64,000 nt of DNA, taken from assembly GCA_041305385.1 (NCBI GenBank), contig JBFYLO010000053.1:1-64000 (forward strand), given 5' to 3'. Source of the stretch: JAKAKT01 sp041305385 (GTDB lineage: Archaea; Micrarchaeota; Micrarchaeia; Burarchaeales; JAKAKT01). Both the position numbers and the translations under genes were made by a program. Below, piece after piece: positions 57,462-64,000 of the stretch (position 1 is its first letter; the number at the start of each line of letters is the position of its first letter). Under the pieces are notes generated by a model. The model had not been told where the DNA came from and ran no database searches. It was given only the letters and a program-made list of their open reading frames with translations.

Positions 57462-58708
57462 CTTATCACAGGCCCATATCTCATCGAATAATACACGGTC
57501 GCTCCCCCCACGGCAAGTAAGAACAGGGTGCAGGATATTAACGTTGCGGTCGCCGCCCCAGCCAGGCCACCGGAAGGAATGAATGAGTAAAGCAGGAGCA
57601 GATTGACAGGGATTATCAAGGCGGAAAGTGCAAGAGGCACATCCTCCTTGCGCTGTGACCAGAGTATGTTCACCAGGAAATTCGCCCCTCCAAAGACCAC
57701 CATGGCCAGAGCGAGTATCGAGAACGCCCCGGCCCCCATCTGGCCATAGAGTGGACCGTAGAGGAGCGAGAGGATGGGGATCCCAAAAAGCACGAAAATA
57801 GGCGCAATCGGCACAATGAAGAGGAGCGATATGAGGAACCGTCTGAGAAGCTCCCAGCGATTTCCGAATGTCAGCTTCGCAGCCTGGGGGAGCAATACGA
57901 ACACAATGGAGTTGCTCAAATAGAACGGTATTCTTGCAGTTATCCCGGCAGTGTTGTAGAATGCCGCTGACTCGGGGCCCATCAGGAGCCTTATAATCAG
58001 AAGGTCCGAGTGGATGAAGACGATCATGAGGATGTTCGTGGCCAGCACTCTTGCAAAAGAGCTGTCGAAATTCATGCCGTCCTTTCCGTTTTCCCTTGAA
58101 AACCAGCCCATGAACATCGCAATCGGGAAAACCACAAGCACAAAACTGAGAGGGAATGAGATTGCAGCGCCCACAAGCTCGAAGCCGGCCAACACCATGC
58201 CCACTGCCAAAATGACCCTCAGGAGCATCGGCACGTTGTAAAGCACGTTGAGTTCGATTATTTTCTCTTTTCCCTGGAAATAGCCGTTTATCACAGCAGA
58301 GGCATATCCGAAAGGAATAGACAAGCTCACGAGAATGATCCCGATGAGCAGCGGCGATATCGAACCAAACAGCATGACTGCGATAAGCGAGAGCACAATT
58401 GCAGTCGCAGTGCCCCAAATCAATGCTTTCTTAAGATAGCTTTTCACTAGGCTCTCAGGCTTCCTCTTCTCCCCGCTCTTTTCGAATTTTGCTATCTCCC
58501 TGGAAATCAGTCCCTGGACGCTGTTAATTGGCATCGTTGCTATGACCATGAGCGCATTGAGGATGGATAAGTCCCCATAGGAAGCAGGACTCAGCATCCG
58601 GACCATGAGTATGTGGAAAACATAAGCTAGGGCCATCGAGAACCCCATTCCTCCGGTTGCAATGATGGATTTGCCGAAATAGCTGCTGAAAAATTTCCCC
58701 GTGTTCAT
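57458..58708 (-). CDS. polysaccharide flippase (Wzx/MATE-like)
   Basis: This 416-residue membrane protein has about 12 spans. It starts SSYFGKSIIATGGMGFSMALAY, followed by MLSPASYGDLSILNALMVI, a hallmark of polysaccharide-biosynthesis flippases. It would turn lipid-linked oligosaccharides to the outside for AglB or polymerisation, an alternative route to the ABC exporter at 34999-37043. Confidence 0.9.
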   Translation of the reverse strand: MNTGKFFSSYFGKSIIATGGMGFSMALAYVFHILMVRMLSPASYGDLSILNALMVIATMPINSVQGLISREIAKFEKSGEKRKPESLVKSYLKKALIWGTATAIVLSLIAVMLFGSISPLLIGIILVSLSIPFGYASAVINGYFQGKEKIIELNVLYNVPMLLRVILAVGMVLAGFELVGAAISFPLSFVLVVFPIAMFMGWFSRENGKDGMNFDSSFARVLATNILMIVFIHSDLLIIRLLMGPESAAFYNTAGITARIPFYLSNSIVFVLLPQAAKLTFGNRWELLRRFLISLLFIVPIAPIFVLFGIPILSLLYGPLYGQMGAGAFSILALAMVVFGGANFLVNILWSQRKEDVPLALSALIIPVNLLLLYSFIPSGGLAGAATATLISCTLFLLAVGGATVYYSMRYGPVIR

Positions 58709-59844
58709 CGGTTTCCCCCTATTTTCCTGCAGACTTCCCCGAATCTCCCGAGGAACCTGTCCCAGGAGAAGTGCTTCTCAACATGCGCCCTTCCCAGCTT
58801 GCCCATCCTTTCGACTTCTTCAGGCCTCCCAGCCAGATACTCCATCTTCTCAGTCATCTCCATGATTGAATCAACGAGGAAGCCCGTCTTCCCGTTCTCA
58901 ATTACTTCCCTCGGCCCTCCCTCATTCACTGCAATGCAGGGCTTTCTCGAAGCCATTGCCTCAAGAGGGACAATCCCGAAATCCTCATTCACAGGGGAAT
59001 AGAGAACTGAGTAAGCATTCGAGTAAAGATTCTTCAATTCCGAAAAGGGAAGGTCCAGCCTGATTTCCCCGTCATTTCCCATGTAATTCCTCAGCCACTC
59101 GTAATACTGGAGATGCTCTGGCCTGTCGCGCATGAGCGCACCGGCAATGACGAGCTTCCACTCGTCCCTTCCGCTGTTTTTCTTGAACTGCCTGAATGCC
59201 TCCACAACATACTCAAAGCGCTTCTCAGGGGTTATTCTCGACGGGTAAAAGAAGTATTTCTCATAGCTCCCGCATTCGAAGTCCTTGTAATCAACTCCAG
59301 GGTGGAGGATTTCAGACTTCAGGTTCAGGTAGTTGAGGAGCCTGTCCTGGGTGTTCTTGCTGTTGGCGAACACATACTCAAGCTTCGGGACAGTCTTGAA
59401 CTCGAAATATTTGAATGCCTGGATGCAGGCCCAGTAAACGGCTTTCCCGTGAGGCCTCCTCTTGCTCATCCTGAAATTGTAAAGGTCAAACGCTTCGCGG
59501 TTCGGAGTGTGCGAATACCAAACAACACGCTCATTCTTGCTCCTTATCCACTCGGAGGGGGTTCCCTGTGCATTAATCACGTCGTAGTCCGAAAGCTTTC
59601 GGTAATAGAACGCCTCCCCGGCAGCAACTGCGTGCCTTATCCTTATGGGCAGGAATGAGGGCATGAGTCCGAACAGCTTGGAGGGGATTACCTCGACATC
59701 CAGGTCCTTGAACTCGGGGAAAGTCTTCTCCCTCTCATACAGGACGCAATAAATCTTGGCGTCGAATTTCTGCGCTATCTTAAGCACGACCTTCTCCGCT
59801 CCTCCGCGGACATACAAGAAAGGATGCGCAATCGCGAGCTTCAT
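58705..59844 (-). CDS. family 4 glycosyltransferase
   Basis: The protein has 379 residues from ATG 59844 (MKLAIAHPFLYVRGGAEKVV). GT-B fold with RGGAEKV near the N-terminus, VVWYSHTPNREAFDLYNF, LHPGVDYKDF, FYPSRITPEKRFEYVVEAF and the retaining E-x7-E motif in EDFGIVPLEAMASRKPCIA near 305. It is the first gene of a five- or six-gene minus-strand operon of surface glycan enzymes. An upstream frame extension lacks support. Confidence 0.93.
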   Translation of the reverse strand: MKLAIAHPFLYVRGGAEKVVLKIAQKFDAKIYCVLYEREKTFPEFKDLDVEVIPSKLFGLMPSFLPIRIRHAVAAGEAFYYRKLSDYDVINAQGTPSEWIRSKNERVVWYSHTPNREAFDLYNFRMSKRRPHGKAVYWACIQAFKYFEFKTVPKLEYVFANSKNTQDRLLNYLNLKSEILHPGVDYKDFECGSYEKYFFYPSRITPEKRFEYVVEAFRQFKKNSGRDEWKLVIAGALMRDRPEHLQYYEWLRNYMGNDGEIRLDLPFSELKNLYSNAYSVLYSPVNEDFGIVPLEAMASRKPCIAVNEGGPREVIENGKTGFLVDSIMEMTEKMEYLAGRPEEVERMGKLGRAHVEKHFSWDRFLGRFGEVCRKIGGNR

Positions 59845-59917
59845 CGTTAACCCCCAAAAGATAACACCCCTATTCGCACTGTAAAGTATTAAAAAGTGAG
59901 CGATTGCAAATTGTCTT

Positions 59918-60451
59918 ATGGACTCCAAGCTGAGTCGCGACGTGTTTGTCCCGCTAGTTTTTGCAGGTTCCCTTGCAGGCGCCGCTCTCAAGCTGTTTGT
60001 TCCAATCCCGAACATCGAGCTTCTGCTTCCGTTTGTAATGACTGCAGGAATGCTCGCAGGTCCTGGCAGGGGCTTTGCTGCGGGCTTCTCGATACGGATG
60101 ATTTATGACTTCTATCTCGGGATTCCTGGCCCATGGACAGTTTACACCGCAATCACCTACGGAATTGTTGGATTGCTCGCAAGTTTCATTCCGCTAACTG
60201 AGAGTAGGAGAAAGCTCGTCTTCTGGGCAGCGGGCCTCACGATAGTTTATGACATACTCTCAATGGCGGGATTTGGCCTCTCATTCGGGCTCCCGCTCCT
60301 TTCCCTCATCGGACCCCAGGTTCCCTTCACTGCGCTTCATCTAGCAGGGAACTGTGTGTTTGTTTTCGCGATTCTTCCAGGAACCTTGGTGGCAACAAAA
60401 AAAGTTGCAAGCGGCGAGTTGCTTCCGGTTCTTGCAGGTGTTTGGACATGA
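59918..60451 (+). CDS. ECF S-component-like membrane protein
   Basis: This 177-residue protein has six spans. The motifs GSLAGAALKLFVPIP, VMTAGMLAGPGRGFAAGFS and PGPWTVYTAITYGIVGLLAS resemble small substrate-binding components of energy-coupling transporters, or QueT-like proteins. It overlaps rmlA by ATGA, an odd pairing. No ECF ATPases are nearby, so transport is inferred. Confidence 0.65.
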   Translation: MDSKLSRDVFVPLVFAGSLAGAALKLFVPIPNIELLLPFVMTAGMLAGPGRGFAAGFSIRMIYDFYLGIPGPWTVYTAITYGIVGLLASFIPLTESRRKLVFWAAGLTIVYDILSMAGFGLSFGLPLLSLIGPQVPFTALHLAGNCVFVFAILPGTLVATKKVASGELLPVLAGVWT

Positions 60452-61173
60452 AAGGGGTTATTCTCGCAGGAGGGATGGGCACGAGGCTCCTCCCCCTCAC
60501 AAAAGTCACGAACAAGCACCTTCTGCCAGTCTACAACAAGCCCATGATTTATTTCCCGCTTGAGGTTCTCCTGGGGGCGGGAATAAAGGAAATACTGATA
60601 GTAACAGGCCCTGAGAATGCCGGGGACTTCATGAAGCTTCTTGGAAGCGGGAAGGAGTTCGGGGCAGAATTCTCCTACAGGGTCCAAGATGAAGCAGGGG
60701 GGATAGCCCAGGCGCTCTCACTGGCCAGGGGATTCGTGGGAAAGGACGGCAAATTTGCGGTCATCCTCGGGGACAATATTTTCGGCAACCATGTCTCCAA
60801 GAGCATAGCGAAATTCGAGAATGAGACGTTCAAGGCGAAGGTTTTCCTCAAAGAGACCGGGCAACCGGAGAGGTTCGGGGTCGCGGAGCTGAAGGGGGGC
60901 AAGGTTGTGGGGATTGAGGAGAAACCCAAGAAGCCAAAGAGCAGCTATGCAGTCACAGGCCTCTACCTCTACGACAGCTCTGTTTTCGAAATCATAAGGA
61001 AGCTCAAGCCCTCTGCCCGCGGGGAGCTTGAAATAACGGAGGTAAACAACGAATACATCAGGCGCGGGGAGATGGGCTACGAAATTCTCAAAGGCGGATG
61101 GAGCGATGCCGGAACAATAGAGTCCCTCTATAAGGCCGCAACGCTCGCAAAAGAAGAGTCTCAGCGTCTCTGA
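60448..61173 (+). CDS. rmlA: glucose-1-phosphate thymidylyltransferase-like nucleotidyltransferase
   Basis: This 241-residue protein is of the short RmlA type: GVILAGGMGTRLLPLTKVTN (nucleotide binding), KHLLPVYNKPMIYFPLEVLL, VILGDNIFG near 108, ERFGVAELKGGKVVGIEEKP and SYAVTGLYLYDSSVF. It should make dTDP-glucose or a similar activated sugar. It converges on rmlD with a 13-base overlap. An alternative TTG start lies two codons upstream. Confidence 0.93.
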   Translation: MKGVILAGGMGTRLLPLTKVTNKHLLPVYNKPMIYFPLEVLLGAGIKEILIVTGPENAGDFMKLLGSGKEFGAEFSYRVQDEAGGIAQALSLARGFVGKDGKFAVILGDNIFGNHVSKSIAKFENETFKAKVFLKETGQPERFGVAELKGGKVVGIEEKPKKPKSSYAVTGLYLYDSSVFEIIRKLKPSARGELEITEVNNEYIRRGEMGYEILKGGWSDAGTIESLYKAATLAKEESQRL

Positions 61174-62036
61174 GCCCTCATCTTCTCCAAACCTTCTTTA
61201 GCCCCGAGCATCTTCACTCCGAGCTCTTTTTCTGTTTTCTCGACACTCAGGGGTGCATAGAGCGGCCTCCTGGCCCTCTGCTTCAGCTCGGCAGTCTTCA
61301 CTGGCTTAACCAGGGCTTTGTCGAGGCCGAAAACCTCTGCCAAAATGAGCGTGAAATTGTACCGGTCAATTGCCTCCCCTCCAGCCATGTGGTAAACGCC
61401 GGTCTTCCTGTTCTCCACTGCCTTCAGCACAGCTTCAGCAAGGTTATCTGCGAGAGTTGGGCTCCCCACCTGGTCGTCCACGATTTTCACTTCCTTCTTG
61501 TTCTCAAGCTCCCCCAGGGCCCAGGTCGCGAAGTTCAGCTTGCTGTCGTTCCATCCGTAGATGACGCTGGTCCTGGCAACCAGGCTGTCTCCCTTAACCC
61601 CGAGAACAGCCTCCTCGCCCATCCTCTTCGTTTGGCCGTAGTAACTCAGTGGGTTAGGTTTGTCGTCCTCTTTGTAAAGCCCTCCCTTTGCCCCGTCAAA
61701 CACATATTCAGTTGAAAAATAAACGCAATGGGCGCCAACGGATGCGCAAACTTCCGCGATGTTCCTGGCGGCATCCACATTCACTGATTTCGCGAGCTCG
61801 GTGTCGGCCTCGCACTTGTCCACCTGGTGGAAGGCTGAAGTGTTTATCACGGCGCCAGGCGAGAGTTCCTCAATGAGCTTACTCACTGCCCTGTGGTCAG
61901 TCACCTCGAGCTTGTGGAACTTCGACTTCTTCACCAGCTGCCCGTGGTAGGTTGCATGGACATCAAATTTTCCTCTCGCCTGCTCGACAATTTTGTTTCC
62001 CACGAGCCCGGTTCCGCCAATGACAAGGATTTTCAT
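61161..62036 (-). CDS. rmlD: dTDP-4-dehydrorhamnose reductase-like protein
   Basis: This 291-residue short-chain reductase has VIGGTGLVGNKIVEQA at the start, INTSAFHQVDKCEADTELAKSVN near 85-105 (the RmlD variant of the substrate loop), STEYVFDGAKGG and the catalytic SYYGQTKRMGE (Tyr-xxx-Lys). It would carry out the last step of dTDP-L-rhamnose or a related deoxysugar. It is divergent from the cupin gene. Confidence 0.9.
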   Translation of the reverse strand: MKILVIGGTGLVGNKIVEQARGKFDVHATYHGQLVKKSKFHKLEVTDHRAVSKLIEELSPGAVINTSAFHQVDKCEADTELAKSVNVDAARNIAEVCASVGAHCVYFSTEYVFDGAKGGLYKEDDKPNPLSYYGQTKRMGEEAVLGVKGDSLVARTSVIYGWNDSKLNFATWALGELENKKEVKIVDDQVGSPTLADNLAEAVLKAVENRKTGVYHMAGGEAIDRYNFTLILAEVFGLDKALVKPVKTAELKQRARRPLYAPLSVEKTEKELGVKMLGAKEGLEKMRAQRR

Positions 62037-62115
62037 GGTCCGCCTCCGATTTACCTATTTTCAACAACAGAATCAATTAAAAACCTTTTGCAGGAAACCC
62101 TTATGGGGTGAATCG

Positions 62116-62586
62116 ATGATAGATGGCGTTGAAATCAAGGAGCTCAGAGTCTTCAAGGACAAGCGCGGCTTCCTGTTCGAGATTCTCAGGGGAAGCGACA
62201 AGATAAAGTCGGACGGTCCCAAAGCATTCGGCCAGTTCTACATAAGCACCTGCTACCCTGCAGTCATAAAGGGCAAGCACCTGCACAAGAAGCAGACGGA
62301 CCACCTCACAGTCATAAAAGGCAAGGGCGTCATTCACATAGAAGACGGGCGCGAGGGCAGCAAGACCAAGGGACAGAAAATGGCCGTCGAAGTCGGGGAT
62401 GACAATTACAAGTTAGTGAAGATACCCCCCGGCCTGTGGCACTCAACCGAGAATGTAGGAACCGAAACAGTCTACTTTATCAACTACGTCACCCACGAAT
62501 ACAACCCGAAGGAGCCAGACGAGTACAGGGCGGAATTCGACCTCAAGGACAAGAAGATGCCGACAGAGCCAAGCGCAATCGGATAG
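62116..62586 (+). CDS. RmlC-like cupin, nucleotide-sugar epimerase/isomerase family
   Basis: The protein has 156 residues from ATG 62116 with GGGGTGA upstream. Cupin strands with ELRVFKDKRGFLFEILR near the start, GKHLHKKQTDHLTVIKGKG (His pair near 60-70), IPPGLWHSTENVGTETV and YVTHEYNPKEPDEYRAEF. Smaller than typical RmlC (about 180). It may be a dTDP-4-keto-sugar 3,5-epimerase or a related ketoisomerase; the substrate is not certain. Confidence 0.82.
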   Translation: MIDGVEIKELRVFKDKRGFLFEILRGSDKIKSDGPKAFGQFYISTCYPAVIKGKHLHKKQTDHLTVIKGKGVIHIEDGREGSKTKGQKMAVEVGDDNYKLVKIPPGLWHSTENVGTETVYFINYVTHEYNPKEPDEYRAEFDLKDKKMPTEPSAIG

Positions 62587-62593
62587 TGAGCCA

Positions 62594-63547
62594 ATGACCA
62601 TCCTAATCACCGGAGGGACGGGGTATCTTGGCTCGCTGCTCATTGAGGAGCTCGCAAAATCCAAGAAATACCGCTCCGAGAAAATCCGCATTCTGGACAA
62701 CATGTTCCGCGAGAGGTATGTTACCCTCTGGAACCTCCAGAAGGGAACTCAGTATGAGCTAATCGAGGGAGACATAAAGAAAAAGGAGGATGTCGAGCGG
62801 GCCTTCGAAGGAGTTGACTTGGTGTTCGACCTAGCGGGCATAACGAACGCCCCATTTTCCTTCGAGCGAAAGGAGCTGACGATGGAGGTAAATGTCGGCG
62901 GGGCGAAAAACGTAATCGAGGCCGCAATAAAGCGCAATGCAAAGCTCATCTACTCCTCGAGTGCAAGCGTCTACGGTCCGACGAAAGGCATCGTTGACGA
63001 GAACTACGAGTGCAAGCCCGTTTCTCCCTACGGGGTTTCGAAGCTGGAAGCCGAGGGCGAAATCAACAAGGCATCCAAGCGGGGCCTCAAGGCAGTGATT
63101 CTCCGGTTGGGAACAGTCTACGGCTGGTCAGTCGGAATGCGCTTTGACACAGTTGTCGACAGGTTCTGCTTCCTCGCGGCAATCGGCTCGCCGCTCGGCG
63201 TCTACGACAGCGCCTTGAACGAGAAGCGTCCATACCTCCATGTGAAGGATTCTGCAAGAGCCTTCCTTTTCGCAGCTGAGAATTTCGAAAAGCTGAAGGG
63301 CGGTACATACAATGTAGTCGGGGATAACGACTCCATCGACCTCGTGGTTAAAAGCATAAAGAAATTCATTCCGGGCGTGGAAGTCAAGATAACTTCGACC
63401 CCCTCACTGAATCAGCTTTCATATGTCACCGACGACTCCAAGATAAGAAAGCTCGGGTTTAAAACCAAGTACACGATGGAAGATGGCGTCGGAGAGCTTA
63501 TCAAGAAATTTTCTGTGTTGATGGGTCAAAGACTGACTGGCGAATAG
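62594..63547 (+). CDS. NAD-dependent nucleotide-sugar epimerase/dehydratase
   Basis: This 317-residue extended SDR has ILITGGTGYLGSLLIEELA, FDLAGITNAPFSFERKELTM, IYSSSASVYGPTKGIVDENY and SPYGVSKLEAEGEI with Tyr-xxx-Lys near 145. Relatives are UDP-glucose 4-epimerase and GDP- or dTDP-sugar modifiers. RmlB usually has a DEVYG motif, which is absent here. So this is probably not the 4,6-dehydratase. It follows the cupin by 7 bases. Confidence 0.87.
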   Translation: MTILITGGTGYLGSLLIEELAKSKKYRSEKIRILDNMFRERYVTLWNLQKGTQYELIEGDIKKKEDVERAFEGVDLVFDLAGITNAPFSFERKELTMEVNVGGAKNVIEAAIKRNAKLIYSSSASVYGPTKGIVDENYECKPVSPYGVSKLEAEGEINKASKRGLKAVILRLGTVYGWSVGMRFDTVVDRFCFLAAIGSPLGVYDSALNEKRPYLHVKDSARAFLFAAENFEKLKGGTYNVVGDNDSIDLVVKSIKKFIPGVEVKITSTPSLNQLSYVTDDSKIRKLGFKTKYTMEDGVGELIKKFSVLMGQRLTGE

Positions 63548-63576
63548 TTTTTATTACCTCCCTCCAAAATCAACTC

Positions 63577-63831
63577 ATGTTCGAGGACCTGAGGAAAAAG
63601 TTCAAGCAGATAGCCTCCATAGACCCCCCCTACGACATCATAAAGGGCCCAAAGGAGATAATGGAGCTCGCCAAGTACATCGGTTCTTCCGACCTCAGCG
63701 ATGACGAAAAGGAACTGTTTTTCAACACCCTCAAGGACGAGTGCCTCTCGGAATACGGCCACGTGAGCGAAGAGAAGTTCAACGAAATCCTGGACAAGAT
63801 AGAAAAGAAGAGGAAGGGAATTTCCGATTAG
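63577..63831 (+). CDS. small helical hypothetical protein
   Basis: This 84-residue acidic helical protein begins MFEDLRKKFKQIASIDPPYD and ends in charged helices (SEEKFNEILDKIEKKRKG). No family is recognised. TATA-like TTTTTATTAC lies directly upstream (63547-63556). It ends in a 4-base overlap with the opposing partial gene. Confidence 0.6.
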   Translation: MFEDLRKKFKQIASIDPPYDIIKGPKEIMELAKYIGSSDLSDDEKELFFNTLKDECLSEYGHVSEEKFNEILDKIEKKRKGISD

Positions 63832-64000
63832 GCCGGCGTTGCCTCCTCCACCTTCTTCACTACATCATCGACATTCGCCTTCTCGCTGTTTGCCAAATCC
63901 GAGTAGAGTGCATTAATCCTGTCCACAGCTTCTTTCGCAATCTCGTATTTGGCCATGTCCACTGTTCCCGCCTGCTTATACGCCGCGAACATCATCTCAA
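63828..64000 (-). CDS. C-terminal part of an unknown protein (cut by window edge)
   Basis: An open frame of at least 57 codons runs off the right edge and ends at TAA 63830-63828. The visible end is helical and acidic (AGTVDMAKYEIAKEAVDRIN, then ANVDDVVKKVEEATPA). It may belong to a coiled-coil or secretion-related protein; too little is seen to say. Confidence 0.6.
   Translation of the reverse strand, partial: EMMFAAYKQAGTVDMAKYEIAKEAVDRINALYSDLANSEKANVDDVVKKVEEATPA

Noticed and set aside
57462..58418. Extension giving a 617-residue glycosyltransferase
   Set aside because: The extra part is the flippase gene read in another frame and shows no protein features.
1..64000. CRISPR arrays and insertion sequences
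   Set aside because: No regularly spaced direct repeats and no transposase genes were seen.

Overview
The window is archaeal. It carries archaeal/eukaryotic-type ribosomal proteins (S19e, L39e, L31e, L18Ae/LX, S24e, S27ae), PDCD5, prefoldin alpha, eIF6, eIF5A, an Lsm protein, Kae1, Pus10, Pth2, CTP-type riboflavin kinase, RNase P protein 4 with an archaeal-looking RNase P RNA, AglB, and TATA-box promoters with GGTGA-like ribosome binding sites. The gene set and compact, overlapping operons suit an uncultivated archaeon, perhaps of the DPANN group. That placement is an inference; no 16S gene is present.

Layout. 1-5265: minus-strand translation operon S19e-PDCD5-L39e-L31e-eIF6-LX-tRNA-binding OB protein-prefoldin-FtsY-YjbQ, preceded by a structured leader. 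5266-10940: a double Lrp-type regulator, a Cys-rich repeat protein, an HExxH protein and RNase P protein 4. 10945-24361: housekeeping genes (SRP54, Pus10, RibK, Pth2, Mg-type P-ATPase, KaiC-like ATPase, NadX, Lsm), RNase P RNA, a C/D-box sRNA and three tRNA genes. 24513-27341: two AbiE-like toxin/antitoxin modules. 27474-32359: LOG protein, NYN protein, TatD, eIF5A, S24e, S27ae, CPBP protease, Kae1. 32356-63547: a large cell-surface glycan region with AglB, an ABC exporter, many glycosyltransferases and methyltransferases, two radical SAM proteins, a carbamoyltransferase, a flippase and RmlA/RmlC-like/RmlD. Embedded in it is a DUF4956-CotH-VTC operon with a convergent phosphoesterase.

The most striking observation is that all three tRNA genes, Ile(UAU), a CAU tRNA (probably elongator Met) and Ala(GGC), carry two introns: one after position 37 and a second of about 96-129 nt inside the T-loop. 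The three T-loop introns are homologous to each other. They share a U-rich/A-rich stem, a GGTCTC block and A-rich hairpin loops, which suggests a mobile or functional RNA element spreading between tRNA genes. Other notable items are a 30-bp palindromic repeat inside the FtsY linker that recurs at the window edge in another frame, a C/D sRNA with ideal spacing, a stem ending at the S19e ribosome binding site, and the archaeal CotH/VTC/DUF4956 operon.

The surface genes probably work together. Nucleotide sugars (RmlA/C/D, epimerase) feed the glycosyltransferases. Glycans are decorated by methyl- and carbamoyltransferases, moved by the ABC exporter or flippase, and AglB attaches a lipid-linked glycan to proteins. 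The CotH/VTC/phosphoesterase group may add or remove phosphate on surface molecules.
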